Part shown: piece after piece, positions 46,662 to 57,759 of the stretch
How the letters are laid out: each line of letters starts with the position of its first letter
Numbering within the stretch: position 1 is the stretch's first letter
Assembly: GCA_015179045.1 (NCBI GenBank)
Contig: WHUZ01000003.1
Location: forward strand, 1,550,001-1,614,000
DNA: 64,000 nucleotides
Reading direction: 5' to 3'
DNA from: Kalaharituber pfeilii
Lineage: Eukaryota; Ascomycota; Pezizomycetes; Pezizales; Pezizaceae
Program-made: the position numbers and the translations under genes
The notes under the pieces: model-generated
Database searches by the model: none
What the model saw: the letters and a program-made list of their open reading frames with translations, nothing else
Told to the model about the DNA's origin: nothing

Positions 46662-48224
46662 TTACAACGCCGCTCTCTCCTCCCCCCTCTTTTGCTGATG
46701 CATATACTCCACAAACCTGTCCCTACTGCACACCCTCTTCCTCATCTCCTCACTCACTCCCGTCCTTGCCTCAACCGCCGGATTATACTCCATCCCTACC
46801 ACCATCTTTACTTCTTCATCGCTCACCTTTCTTGCCCTACCTCCATCCGCCCTTTTATACACCGTCACCACCCCCGCCCCTCCTAGACCTAAGTTATGCT
46901 GCACCGCGACCTCCGCCCCTTCCACAAGACGATTATTCGCCCACCCCCTCAACTGCCACACCAGTTCCGCGCATTGCCCAATCCCTGTAGCGCCGAGTGG
47001 ATGGCCCTTTGAGATTAACCCTCCGGAGGGGTTCACTACCATGCGCGATTTCGGCCCATACGTAGCTTCACCGCTGCGGTAGAGGTGGTGCGCGGTGCCG
47101 CGCTTCGGCGTGAGCTTCAGCGCATCTAACGTCGGCAGCACGTTTGCGCTAAAACAATCATGCAGCTCCACAATAACTGGGGATGAGTTGGATGGCGGGT
47201 TGGCCGCAGGATCGTAGTTCGCCTCTTGATACGCGATGGCGGCGGCCCGCGTAGTCATGTCGTATCCGATCAGGTCGATGGCGGAGCGGCTGAAGGCGGA
47301 GGGGGCATCGGTTGTCATTCCTTGGCCGGCGATGAGGACGGCGCGGGATTTGAGGGAGGGATGGGCGTCAAGGAAGCGTTGAGTGACGAGGACCGCTGCC
47401 GCAGCGCCGTCGGAGGTCGGGCAGCATTGGAGTTTGGTAAGGGGGTCAAAGACGGTGGGAGATGAGAGGATTTGTTCGAGGGTGTAGATGTCTTGGAATT
47501 GGCCTATAGGGGGATATTAGTGGCGGGTATGTAAAGTGGGGGGTCATGTACGAGTCTCACTGTATGGATTCTTAACAGAATGCGCATGCCCCACTCTCGC
47601 AACCTCTGCAAGGTCCTCCTTTGTCGCTCCATACAGCTTCATGTACTCCCGCCCGGCATTGCCAAAGAATTGCGCCGCGCCAGGCGCCTTCATGTCTACC
47701 CCGTTGGTCTCAAACATCATCCGCGAGAGCTTGTCGACTGGTGATGTGTGCGACGGGAAATTCGACTTGAGGGAGCCGGGTGCCATCTTCTCGAAGCCGA
47801 CGACGAGGGCGACATTCAATATTGGGGAAGTCGAGAGGAGAGTGCGGGCGAGATGGATACCGGTTGACCCGGTGGCGCAATTGTTGTTTTGGTTGTATAT
47901 GGGGATTTGGGTCATGCCTGCGGCAGCAGACTGTTAGTAACCGAGCTTCAGGGCCACGGGCACAAGTCTGGATATTGGCCACGCCATTTCTGGCAGATGT
48001 AGATTTTGTAACTCACCAAATTGGTAGAAAACTCTCTGCCCACAGGTGCTGTCACCGTATGCATAGCACGCTACACCAAGGTTCACATCATCATATGTGA
48101 TCCCAGCGTCCAGCATTGCTTTCACTCCCGCCTCGTACCCCATCTCGGGGTAGTCTACCTTGCCTCGCGGCTTGATGAACTTTGTGAGACCGACACCAAG
48201 AACATAGACGGGTTGGTTAGACAT
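46662..48224 (-). CDS. SCPx-type thiolase (sterol carrier/3-ketoacyl-CoA thiolase family)
   Basis: The exons (minus) are 48017-48224, 47561-47917 and 46662-47503, giving 468 aa. Introns of 99 and 57 bp have GTGAGT/CGCAG and GTGAGA/TATAG ends. The N-terminus is MSNQPVYVLGVGLTKFIKPR. The nucleophile Cys is Cys83 in NQNNNCATGSTG, a motif form typical of SCPx thiolases. CCPTSDGAAAAV, then His303 in VELHDCFSANVLP and His356 in GGLISKGHPLGATG, complete the active site. No SCP2 lipid-transfer domain follows. The enzyme should cleave 3-ketoacyl-CoA to acyl-CoA and acetyl-CoA, or transfer acyl groups, in a beta-oxidation-like route, usually in peroxisomes. The C-terminus (ERAAL) is not a standard PTS1, so location is open; it could ride with a partner or be mitochondrial or cytosolic. 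The substrate cannot be told from sequence. Confidence 0.88.
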
Positions 48225-51200
48225 GTTGCTGTGGAGTTTCGAGAAGTAAGGTTTATTGAATCTGACAGAGCAGATATGTATATAGTATCTAACAGGCTAG
48301 GTAGGGGTATCAGAGATGGTGTTTAGATACCGACAGTAGATTAACGCAATAGTTACAAAGCTCGAGGTACCACGACTTAAGTAACAGATACTCTCCGGTC
48401 TGTTAGATGTGCACCTTGCAGTAGATCTCGGTAACTGGCAAGCCTGAATCTCTGTATTACTATTTGCATCCGCGCAAGCTTCGCTTAGGCGGACGAGTCT
48501 TTGAATGAGCGCCAAACTTGCCTCGATTGGATGGGCTAGAGCTCGAGTGTGTGGGGTTGAGCCGAGGCATTGCGGGTTTGGGCTAGGTGGGTGGCCCGTG
48601 CAGTTCCAGGACGTGCCAAGGAGGAGCCTCGTTAGCAGGATAGAAAACGCTCGCTACACGCGTATGCTGTAAAGCGTATCGCACCATACAAGCATTTCGA
48701 CTACACCCAAGAGCACGCCGCAGCGCCGCATTCCACACATCTCATCAGCACGCAATTTGCACAAGGCCTCATCAACAACGTCCTATATCCGACCCACAAA
48801 CATGTCCACTCGCAAACTGACAGGCAAGGTATGTTGTGATATCAATTCCTTGTTATACGCCTTTTTCATGCCCGCTCGATTGGTCCATGGAGCCGCATCT
48901 CGGCTGCCCACTTCCGGTCCACCGATTGGACATTCTGCAGACCCAATGCTATGAACATATTTGACATTCTATGTGGACCAAATTGTTGGTCCAGCATTAT
49001 TGGATTTATACTCACATCTCCTAGAATCTGACGATGCCCTTTGCTGCAGCCACTATGGCTGTTCTGCTGTTCGTGTGTTAGCATCACTCCTCCCCCTGTT
49101 TATTTATTTATTCATTTTTGCAGTTTCGCCATGTTGTATTTATAACCTTAGAAGATGGGGTGTAACCATGCACTCTCGCTTGATGCTGCTTCAAGTTCTG
49201 CTTTGAACTGTGGTTGTTAGATACAGTTACCAACATGTTGCGTTTACAATATCAAAAGATACCCGCACATCTATCCGAGCTGCCAAAAATAATGCAGCGG
49301 CGCATCGGGAGGCAGATGGTGGACAGATATCGTGGCAGAATCAATCGCTGAGACAACATGGAATGCTACCAACACCGAGTACGCATTCTGGACTGGCTGC
49401 TAGGGGGCTAGATTCAGTCGCAGGGAGCGTTCCGAGGGAGGCTGGGTCTGAGGAGAGCGCGGGGCCGATTGGGAGCGTTGGCAGGGACAATACAGAGGAC
49501 AAAATTAGGGAACGGGCGTCGAAAGGAAGATGATCCTTGGTGGGCGTGGAGCATGGAACGTGCTCGCTTAAGTTAGTCTCATGCTGTAGCGGGTAGGCCC
49601 ATGATGTTAAGGGGGAATATTCTCATACCAGAACCAAGGCCTGGGACTATCGAGGGAAGGAGCCTTGGATTTGGAGAAGCTTTTATATCGGGCTGTCAAT
49701 CGTTGCTTGATACTATGCAGGAGGATGGTACTGCAAGTGGTTATCTGTCTTGTTTGGGTGGCTCTAGGTATGACACTGGGCGCTATGGCTTTTCTATCGC
49801 AAAAGAATTTACATCACTGGAGGCGGGCCGGCTACATTTGCTACATTTGCTCCATTTATGCTGTTTGTAGTTAAGAGATTCAGGGGCGCATTCGTAATTC
49901 AGGTGAGTAGTAATCTCATATTTGAGTAGGATATAATTGCCGCCGTGGTGGGTAGGTATAAGATTAGGTTTACAGGTAGGCACGTCAACGGGGGTGATGT
50001 ATGCATAGAAAGCAGTATGAGCTATATAATTGGGCTTGGTGCCACTGCGTCCTGAATGCATAGGATGGAGGATGCGCCGTACCGCGCCTGAATTGCGACA
50101 GTCGACGCTGCCCACGTGACTTGCGATTCCGGTCCCAACGCTGCGCGCGCTTCCCTCCGGCGTAGCGCTCGTCACTCGGCCGCTACCCTCGTGCTCGAAA
50201 ACAGGGTTTCGACAGGGCTTCCAGCTTCGTGGACTGTGGCCCTCGGGTGTCTCGTGCTCGCATCCCTCCCCGGCGCCCCCATCGGCCGCCACTTATCGCC
50301 AGTTCCCCCGCCAGACTTCGCCGACACCCCAGTCTAGAGTCCAGATACCCCGCCATCATCCGCCCACGTTTCCCCCGTAACTTCGCACAGACAAGCTGTC
50401 GTCTGTGCGTCTGCCGTGCCAGGGCCGCGGCCATTGTGATAACCGATACCGCTAACAAGAGCAGCGTCCGGGGCGGCAGCCGAGATCTCTTAAAGGTACA
50501 ACTCAACAGCGCAGCATACTCCAGACACGCAGCTGCAACTGCACCCTTGCGGAGAGACGGCTGCACGAAAAAAGGGCAGTGCAACCTATCAAGAAAAGAA
50601 GTGGGATGACCCCTTGCTACATGCACATCTCCGATCCTGCATCATCGTTGCCGAATTGTGGTTGCTACTGGCCCAGCTAGGCACAGGTCAGAAGCAGTAA
50701 GCTGGCAAGAGGGAAGAAAAGAATCTTTGGAGCATCCGTGTGAGCTCCCAGTGTCTCTGTGCATTCAAGGGCAAAAAGAGCTGTCGGCAGCCCTCCTAAG
50801 CTGGCAAAGAGTCGTCTGGCAAGAGTAAATCCATTTGCAACAATTACAAAATCGCCAAATACACCACAACCATTGAAGAAAGCAAAAAAAGGATCATTAC
50901 CAAAAAAGCAAAAAAAAACAAAGCAGGAAAGGAAAAGGAAAAAAATAAAAAAAAAAAAATAAAATAAAATTGGAGAAGCAGTTCAGATTGGCTAACTTGT
51001 GAATTCTCTCTACGCCGAATGAAGGAAGCTCCCATCATTTTCTCCAGCGATTACTACGACTACTACTAGTTTCCACTGAGCCTCTCTTGTAGCTAAGTGC
51101 TTCAATTCTAGTTACGGCAGTCGGCAAAGGATTCCTCCCTTCTCCGCACTTGAAGTTTCTACCGGCACTTGCTTCCCTGCATTTGGCGAGGTTTTTTTTC

Positions 51201-51631
51201 GCGCCGATTGCCGGGTTACGGTTTACTCGAAAGAAGGAAGAAAGCAACAAAGGCAAGACAGTCAAAGCTATCTAGAGTTGGTACTATACTATTGAGTAGC
51301 CGAGAGAACCTAGAAATTTGTCTGCTGAAACTTTGAATTAATTTCGCGAGGTAGGGATAGACGTCGTGAGTGTGGACTGGGCGACATCGCAACCTAGCTA
51401 TATAAGTCATCGGGTCACCCAGTTTGACAACAGGCTGAGTGGCTGAGCGGAAGGAAGGAAGAGGGGAGGAGAAGGAGACCTAGAAGTGAGAAGGAAGGGC
51501 ATCGGATCGGGAAACTTGAGGAATCAATAGGTAGAAGATTGGGGTACAAGCTTAACGGCATAGTTTTTGCGAGCGCACGAGATATAGACCATCCATATTT
51601 GACAGCTTTTTGATCCCCTTAGATATCCGAG
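48225..51631. other. spacer between divergent thiolase and carrier genes
   Basis: No complete gene. At 48802-48828 a nine-codon exon-like piece, MSTRKLTGK, is followed directly by GTATGT, as if it were the first exon of a gene divergent from the thiolase, but no continuing exon with a known domain was found. Frames at 49210-49533, 49601-49870 and 49665-49874 are unrecognised. About 50100-50610 is GC-rich with open frames on both strands that I judge non-coding. A-rich and T-rich tracts lie near 50880-50980. Confidence 0.45.
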
Positions 51632-53175
51632 ATGTCCCCATCTCCCTTATCGACAGACCGACCAACCTCCACAGCGCCTGATCCCTCGGTCCCCACACAC
51701 CACCATCACCACCCCACGGTGCACTCATTTTACCCCGTATTATCACCCACTCACATTTCCGACAACTTCATACATGCTTTCTCCGGTGCAACCGCTGGAT
51801 TAGCATCAGGCATATTCACATGTCCTCTCGATGTCATCAAGACCAAGTTACAAGCGCAAGGCGGGTTTGGGCGGCCGGGTGGGCCAACAGTACCATATCG
51901 CGGGTTTTCGGGACGGCGAAGATGATACTGACCGAGGAGGGGATACGGGGCATGTATCGAGGCTTGGGACCAATAATATTAGGGTACCTGCCGACATGGG
52001 CAGTGTATTTCAGTGTATATGAGAGGTGTAAGCTGTTGTTGGGGAAAACTGGTTTGTTCCCTCCCAAAAGCTCTCTCAAAAAGTCCCCCCTTCATGACTC
52101 CGACCTCCAATCTCTCCTCCTCCGTACTGCCCTACTGCTTGAACCCGAGAACTAAAAATGTAGTATAATAACTAATCCCTCCAGCCAAACCCCAGACCCT
52201 ACCCATCAATGGCTCACGCACATCCTCTCGGCCATGGTCGCTGGTGGCAGCTCTACCATCTGCACAAACCCCATCTGGGTCATCAAGACTCGACTCATGT
52301 CACAGGCGTCTCACGTCTCGTACCAAAACACCTCTGGCGAGGGCGTGAACGCACCGCGAGCGCCGTGGCATTACAAGGGGACGTTGGACGCAGCGAAAAA
52401 GATGTATATGCATGAGGGGATTGGTGCGTTCTATTCCGGGCTCGGTCCGGCGCTGTTGGGACTCACGCATGTGGCGGTGCAATTTCCGCTGTATGAGAAG
52501 TTCAAGGAGTTGTTTGTGAGGAGGAGGAAGGGGGACGATGGAGGAGGAGGAGGAGGAGGAGGAGGCGGTGGTGGTGGAATAAGCAAGGAGGAAGTGGACT
52601 TTTGGGGAGTCCTGGCGGCGTCAGTCATGTCGAAGATTTGCGCAAGCTCAGCAACATATCCCCACGAGGTCCTGCGCACGCGTTTACAGACACAATTCCG
52701 GCCCAACGGGAATGGACGGAAAATGACATCCATGCAAATCTCTATGAGGTTGGCGGCGGCGGGGAAAGGTGGCGGGTTTGTAGCCGATGATGGGCAGCGT
52801 TGGCGGCTACGACTGCTGCTACATCCACAGCAAATGGAGGAACAGGAAATGGGGCTGCAAACGGGGGAACCGTGGCGGGGCCACGATATGTCGGGATTAT
52901 CAGGACGGCTAAAACGGTGTATATGGAGGAGGGTTGGCGAGCATTTTATGCGGGGATGGGTACGAATATGATCAGGGCAGTTCCCGCAAGCGCGATGACA
53001 TTGTTGACGTATGAGATGTGTATGTTGTTTTTCCCCCCCTTTCCCCTTGAGTTTTTTGGAGAATTGAAGGAGTTGTTGATGACTGATGCGTGTGTGTATA
53101 GGCTCGAAATATCTCCTGAAATGGAAACGGAAAGGGATGGAAGCTGCGGCTGCGGCGGCAGCTGGGACGTCGTAA
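51632..53175 (+). CDS. mitochondrial carrier, NAD+/pyrimidine-nucleotide type (frameshift near 51910)
   Basis: This has three SLC25 repeats. Repeat 1: FSGATAGLASGIFTCPLDVI then KTKLQAQGG. Repeat 2: STICTNPIWVIKTRLMSQ. Repeat 3: ASSATYPHEVLRTRLQTQ. The NPIW and YPHEVLRTRLQ forms and GYLPTWAVYFSVYE point to Yia6/Ndt1-like mitochondrial NAD+ carriers. Likely introns: GTAAGC (about 52026) to CCCCAG (about 52192); GTGGCG to CCACAG (52769-52830), needed to connect frames but with a weak donor; and 53020-53101 (GTATGT...TATAG), giving the end SKYLLKWKRKGMEAAAA...GTS at 53173-53175. At about 51900-51912 the frame breaks inside PYRGFSG / TAKMILTEEG: the expected frame needs one more G in a G run and no intron fits. 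A poly-Gly loop (GGA/GGT repeat, 52535-52577) sits between repeats 2 and 3. The gene is either slightly mis-sequenced or recently inactivated. Confidence 0.75.
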
Positions 53176-53539
53176 CATTAGTGAGAGGGTAAATATGGGG
53201 TGGTAGAGAAGGGGACGGAGGAGGAGGAGGTTTGTGTGTATTATGTTTAACAGTTTTGATCAGGGGGTGGAATATAGAGCATGATATTTTCCTTACATAT
53301 TGATATAGCCCATGGCCAACGCGGACCCACCGCGGGGCCCTTTTTTTTTTTTCCAATTTTAAGTTTTTCCACTTTTTCCCCATTTGTTTTCTCTTTTTTT
53401 TTCTCATTTTTTCCATTCGGGGTTTGTATTCAGAGTTTAATAACAGTTTTTTTTTAATATTAGACTTTATGTACCCCCACCCTCATGATGTTGTGTATAT
53501 GTGTGCATGTGTCTATATCGACTATGTATGGGTTCGTTT

Positions 53540-53581
<42 letters not shown>

Positions 53582-55027
53582 TTCATTTATATATGTTCCC
53601 CACCCGCCCTTTGTTTTTTCTTATTTTTTATTTAATTTTTTTTTTTTTTTTTTTTTTTATTTGTTTACGAGACTTGAAAAGTTTTTCTTTACTACACTAT
53701 AGCTCTCTTTCTTATTATACTATAATGTATTTTATCTTTTTTTCTTTTTTTCTCTTTTTCTCTTTTCTATTTTCTTTTTTTGATCTAACTATATGTATTA
53801 GTAAGTTTACGTCCTTCTTATCACAAGTAAAAAAAAAAAAAAAGGTTATATACTTGGTGCTAGTATGATGATGATGATGGTTTATTTTTTTTCCCATTCA
53901 AGAGAAGTTTTCTTTTTCTATACTTACCGCTAGTTTCTTTACTAACCTTGCTAACTTGCGAACTTAATAGAACTTTTATTTTTACTTTTTACTTTTGTAT
54001 AGAAAGAAGAGTCAAGATTGGTATCGGTTTAACATCATAACCTCGTTGATTTATTTTATATTTTTACTTCGGGATCCCCACACGCGCAGAGTATTGTATT
54101 GTATTGTATTATATATGTAAAAAAAACAAAACAAAAAAAAAACACATATAGACTTACTCAAAATCATCCATATATATGTTAGAGGATATACACGCACCCC
54201 CAAAATAAAAAGGCACTGGAGGTATCGTGCGGGGTACATGGATTTTTTTTTCCTGTGTATATTGATTACGGGGCGTGTGGTTGATTACCCTGAAATGCTT
54301 TTTTGTATGGTAACCCTAGCTACGTTTGCGATCTTCAAACGTTACTATGTAAATTTTCTCCTTATATATGTACTCAAAGATTTTCAGCCAACACAAATAT
54401 GCCTTGTAACCACGTAAAATGTCCTGTTTCAATCACGATGCAAGAGCAAAAGAGTCAATTCGACATAAAGTTTCCATTCAGATTCAAATTTCGTATGTAA
54501 AATTCAACACATTTTTGCCATTTGTCCTTGAAAAAAAACACATCAATATCAACGAAAAATGAAAGTAAAAACTCTTAGCCCTCATATCCCAGTACACTTT
54601 TTTTCCTCCTTTCTTTTTTTTTTTGTTTGTCGGCTTGTTCTTGTCCCGTTCCCTTTTCCACATGTACACATACAAAGAAACATAAACAATGTTGTGAAGA
54701 GCTTCATGTTGCCGCGTCGGCAACGCCCAATTAACCGCCAGTAAACGCCAATAAAAAGCAATCAAACCCAACAAAAGCAGCAAGCAAGTAAAGCAAGGTA
54801 TAGCACATAGCAAATAAACGACGCCGCCATGACCAGCTTCCCGACACCAACATTTCCCGGCGCCATTAAGTAATGCAAAGTAACAATAAGCAAAGTATCA
54901 AGTGCATAATCCATCAGTAACTTCAACCGCATACCTGTATGCGTATCCATATCTATACATCTCACATTTCCTCGGTGACGCTTCTTTCAAGTAGACTCGA
55001 ACATACCCTGCTCACCATCCTCTCCTT
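53176..55027. other. T-rich convergent intergenic region
   Basis: This spacer lies between the 3' ends of the carrier and the MHYT-like gene. It is dominated by long T tracts (53341-53352, 53542-53570, 53639-53659) and A tracts and contains no gene. The frames reported by translation are poly-Phe artefacts. Confidence 0.7.
53542..53581. repeat. T29A11 tract
   Basis: Twenty-nine T are directly followed by eleven A, so the RNA or single strand from either direction can fold back into an A-T hairpin. It lies in the T-rich space between two convergent genes, where it could act in 3'-end formation for either. Confidence 0.85.
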
Positions 55028-57759
55028 TTAAAACATAAACTTTCTCCTCGCCTCCTCCGTCGCAACCCTAAATAGATGATCTACCCAGGTCAAATCATCC
55101 TTGGTCTCCTCCTGCTCGGGGATCTTTGGATTCCACCTTATTTCTCCACTCTCTGATGTCTTCGACATACTCAACACCAAATAAGGATCATATGTCTCTG
55201 AAAAATCTGTCTCTGAAGACCCAGTAGACATTTTTCTTGACCCAGTCGACAGCTTCCTTGAAAAGACTTTCACTAAAGAATTCTGAAGCTGAAGTCCAAT
55301 AGGTCTGCGTTTGTCTCTCTCTTCCTCAACTTGCGCTTCCAGTGATTTCTTCGCTAAAGTAGTAAACTCGCGCAAAACAGCCTGATGAAAGTGATGAGAG
55401 TCGGAGTCGGACACCTTCTGTTGCAGCGAAAGGAAGTTGGTAGGAATCCAATCATATTGTTCGGTGTCCCTTGAAACGTTTTCCTGAACAGGTAGTACAC
55501 ACCGAAGTGCAAAAACCATTGCTCGACCATGAGTCCTTTCCAACCCGTTTGCGCATGGGAACATTGCAGGCTTCCCGATAAAGAAAGAATTCTTCCACAG
55601 TTCTGGAGGAAACTTATGAGTGAGGCTTCTGATGGTCATCGAAAGCGCCCGTAGGAAAAACTTGTCGACCTTAGAAGCAGTTCGATATTCACGTTTTAAT
55701 GCCTTCCAAAGCTCAAAAATTGAAAAACCATCGAATTTCCTCAGGAGAGCAACATGACGCACAAGAAGATCTTCAACCGGAATCCTGAGCATAGGAACCT
55801 GAGAATGAACCTTGCTGTCAACCAGAATTTCGAATCCAGCAGTCAATGTTGGGCGAATCGCGAAACAGCCAATGTATATACCAGGTCCCGCACGATCCAA
55901 AATCTTAGCTCTATTGTAGTTCCAGATGGAAGTGAGAAGATTTGCAATCCTAGGAACAGACGTCTCAGTAGCCCAAGCAACCTTCTCTATGGCATCCTCA
56001 ATTGTGCCGAATTTCAGTCCGCGTGAGCGCAGCTTCTTGGCTTCTTCGTCTGAGACAATGCGTGTGAGGATTAAAAGGCGGCCTCTCCCATATCTCTCAG
56101 CAGCCATTGATTTTTCAAGATCGTTTTTCGGTTGTCCAGTAGTCAATGCTCGAACATTTGCAGTCTGATACACCTTCTCGTAAAGGCCACCGAGGTCTGT
56201 AAATTTCATACCAATGGACTCTGCGAGTTTGCATGCAGTAAGAGCGAACGATTCCCTGAAGTAGAGTGAAAACTGCCCATCGCTCATGAAATCCAAATCA
56301 GGGTCATCGAGCCTGGAAAGCATGTCTTTTCTATGATAAAGCATAGATGGTAGACGCTCGACAATTAACTTCCAATCTTGGCTCGCTCGGTAAATCCATT
56401 GAAAAATAGGATGTGAGATTTCAAATGCTTCATCAAAAGTCTACATATGAGCGTTCAAACCATTAGCCATCATTCAATGTTTTAGCAAAGTCTCGGCGCA
56501 GGAAGGGGTAGTAGCAGTGCATGCGGTGAAAGAAAGTGAAGGCGAAGATTGCATTCAGATCAATGGTACATACACTATCATTGAAGTTATCACAGATTAC
56601 TTTAGTTGGAAGAGTTCCATCCGGCTTTACCATGAGGCGCCCATCAAGTGTGAAGTTTGCTACCGCAAGCGAGATCTTACTTGCTTTTGCACGAATCTTC
56701 TTCCTATTCACCCTACCACGCCCAGCAAGGAATATGATCATGGCGCCACCAATGCACACCTATTTCGCTATATTAGCTTTTTTCTCTTTATAGTCATGAA
56801 TAATTTTCAACTTACCGCAGCCTTTAGGACATGAAATTCAAGTTCCCTCATCGCGTAATTTTTCGCAAAGGATGGGTCTTTCTTCCAGTAAAAAGTAGTT
56901 CCAGCGACCACAACCCATTGCATCGAATTGATTGCCCCAGCAAGCAAGATGGCCCATAAAATCTGCTGGTTCCACTTCTGCTTAAAGCACTCACGAATTG
57001 ACAAGACGCCCCAGAAGACCATTATATTGCCAATAACTGGAATCACCCCCGCAGCAATCATGAATGGTAAGTAAAATTCCATATCATAGCTTGTTATGCC
57101 ACGCAGGGACTAGTATTACGATACTTCATTAGCAAGTATATCAAAGGGAATGTCAAACTTAACATAACACATACCAGATAATGATTTCCAATTGCCACCA
57201 ACCCGGCCAAGGTGCCAGAAACAACTACCCTGAGATTCTTGGTCCGAGGACGAGATGCCGAAGTACCAAGGGGCCAGTAGGCCAAAGTCGAGCTTACGAA
57301 TGAAGTGAAAAAGGTAATTACGGTCATATATGGGGCTTGCACGATCGAAAACTTTAGATCGTGCCATCCAAAGGTGATTGCCCTATTCAGATGACAATAA
57401 TAAGCACCAAGTTGATCGGCAATTCTATTCTGCAAGACGGGATAAGTAAACTTACCTCTCAGACATATTAAACATTCCCCAGAGGCCAATAGGGCCCATA
57501 CAAAAGGCTGCAGCAAAGAGCATTAGACTATTTTACAAGAGTCAGTTCAGCGTCACGGCGCACGAGACAGTGTTACTTCTTACTAGCTCATAAGCCCAGT
57601 TGAGGAAGTCCTTCGTGCCAACAGTTCAATGGCAGCAAGAGCGCCAATGAATGTGATACACCATGCAATCACCATGAACGAGGGGATAAGTTCTGGCTCC
57701 AGGACGTCACCCGGGCTTGTGTACTCAAACGGGTTTCTGATGAATGTCTCTTTCGACAT
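55028..57759 (-). CDS. MHYT-like integral membrane signalling protein
   Basis: There are six exons (minus): 57584-57759, 57456-57527, 57175-57382, 56816-57109, 56574-56759 and 55028-56440, giving 782 aa; all have GT-AG ends and consistent phases. The first about 260 residues form several membrane helices: IPSFMVIAWCITFIGALAAIE, YLMLFAAAFCMGPIGLWGMF, MTVITFFTSFVSSTLAYWP, LVVSGTLAGL-like, FMIAAGVIPVIGNIMVF, WAILLAGAINSMQWVVVAG and GGAMIIFLAG. The layout of an EL.AR helix end followed by a Gly-rich helix ending W.M...ERAI matches fungal MHYT-domain proteins, but the usual His after Met is Phe78 here. The cytoplasmic C-terminal half (about 312-782) begins TFDEAFEISHPIFQWIYRAS and has no catalytic domain that I recognise. 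MHYT domains are proposed metal- or gas-binding sensors. The exact role is unknown. Confidence 0.75.

Noticed and set aside
50116..50626. Open frames on both strands (up to 147 codons) in a GC-rich block
   Set aside because: Opposing frames of similar quality with no family signature suggest compositional openness.
53424..53868. Frames rich in Phe in the T-rich spacer
   Set aside because: They are translations of poly-T tracts.
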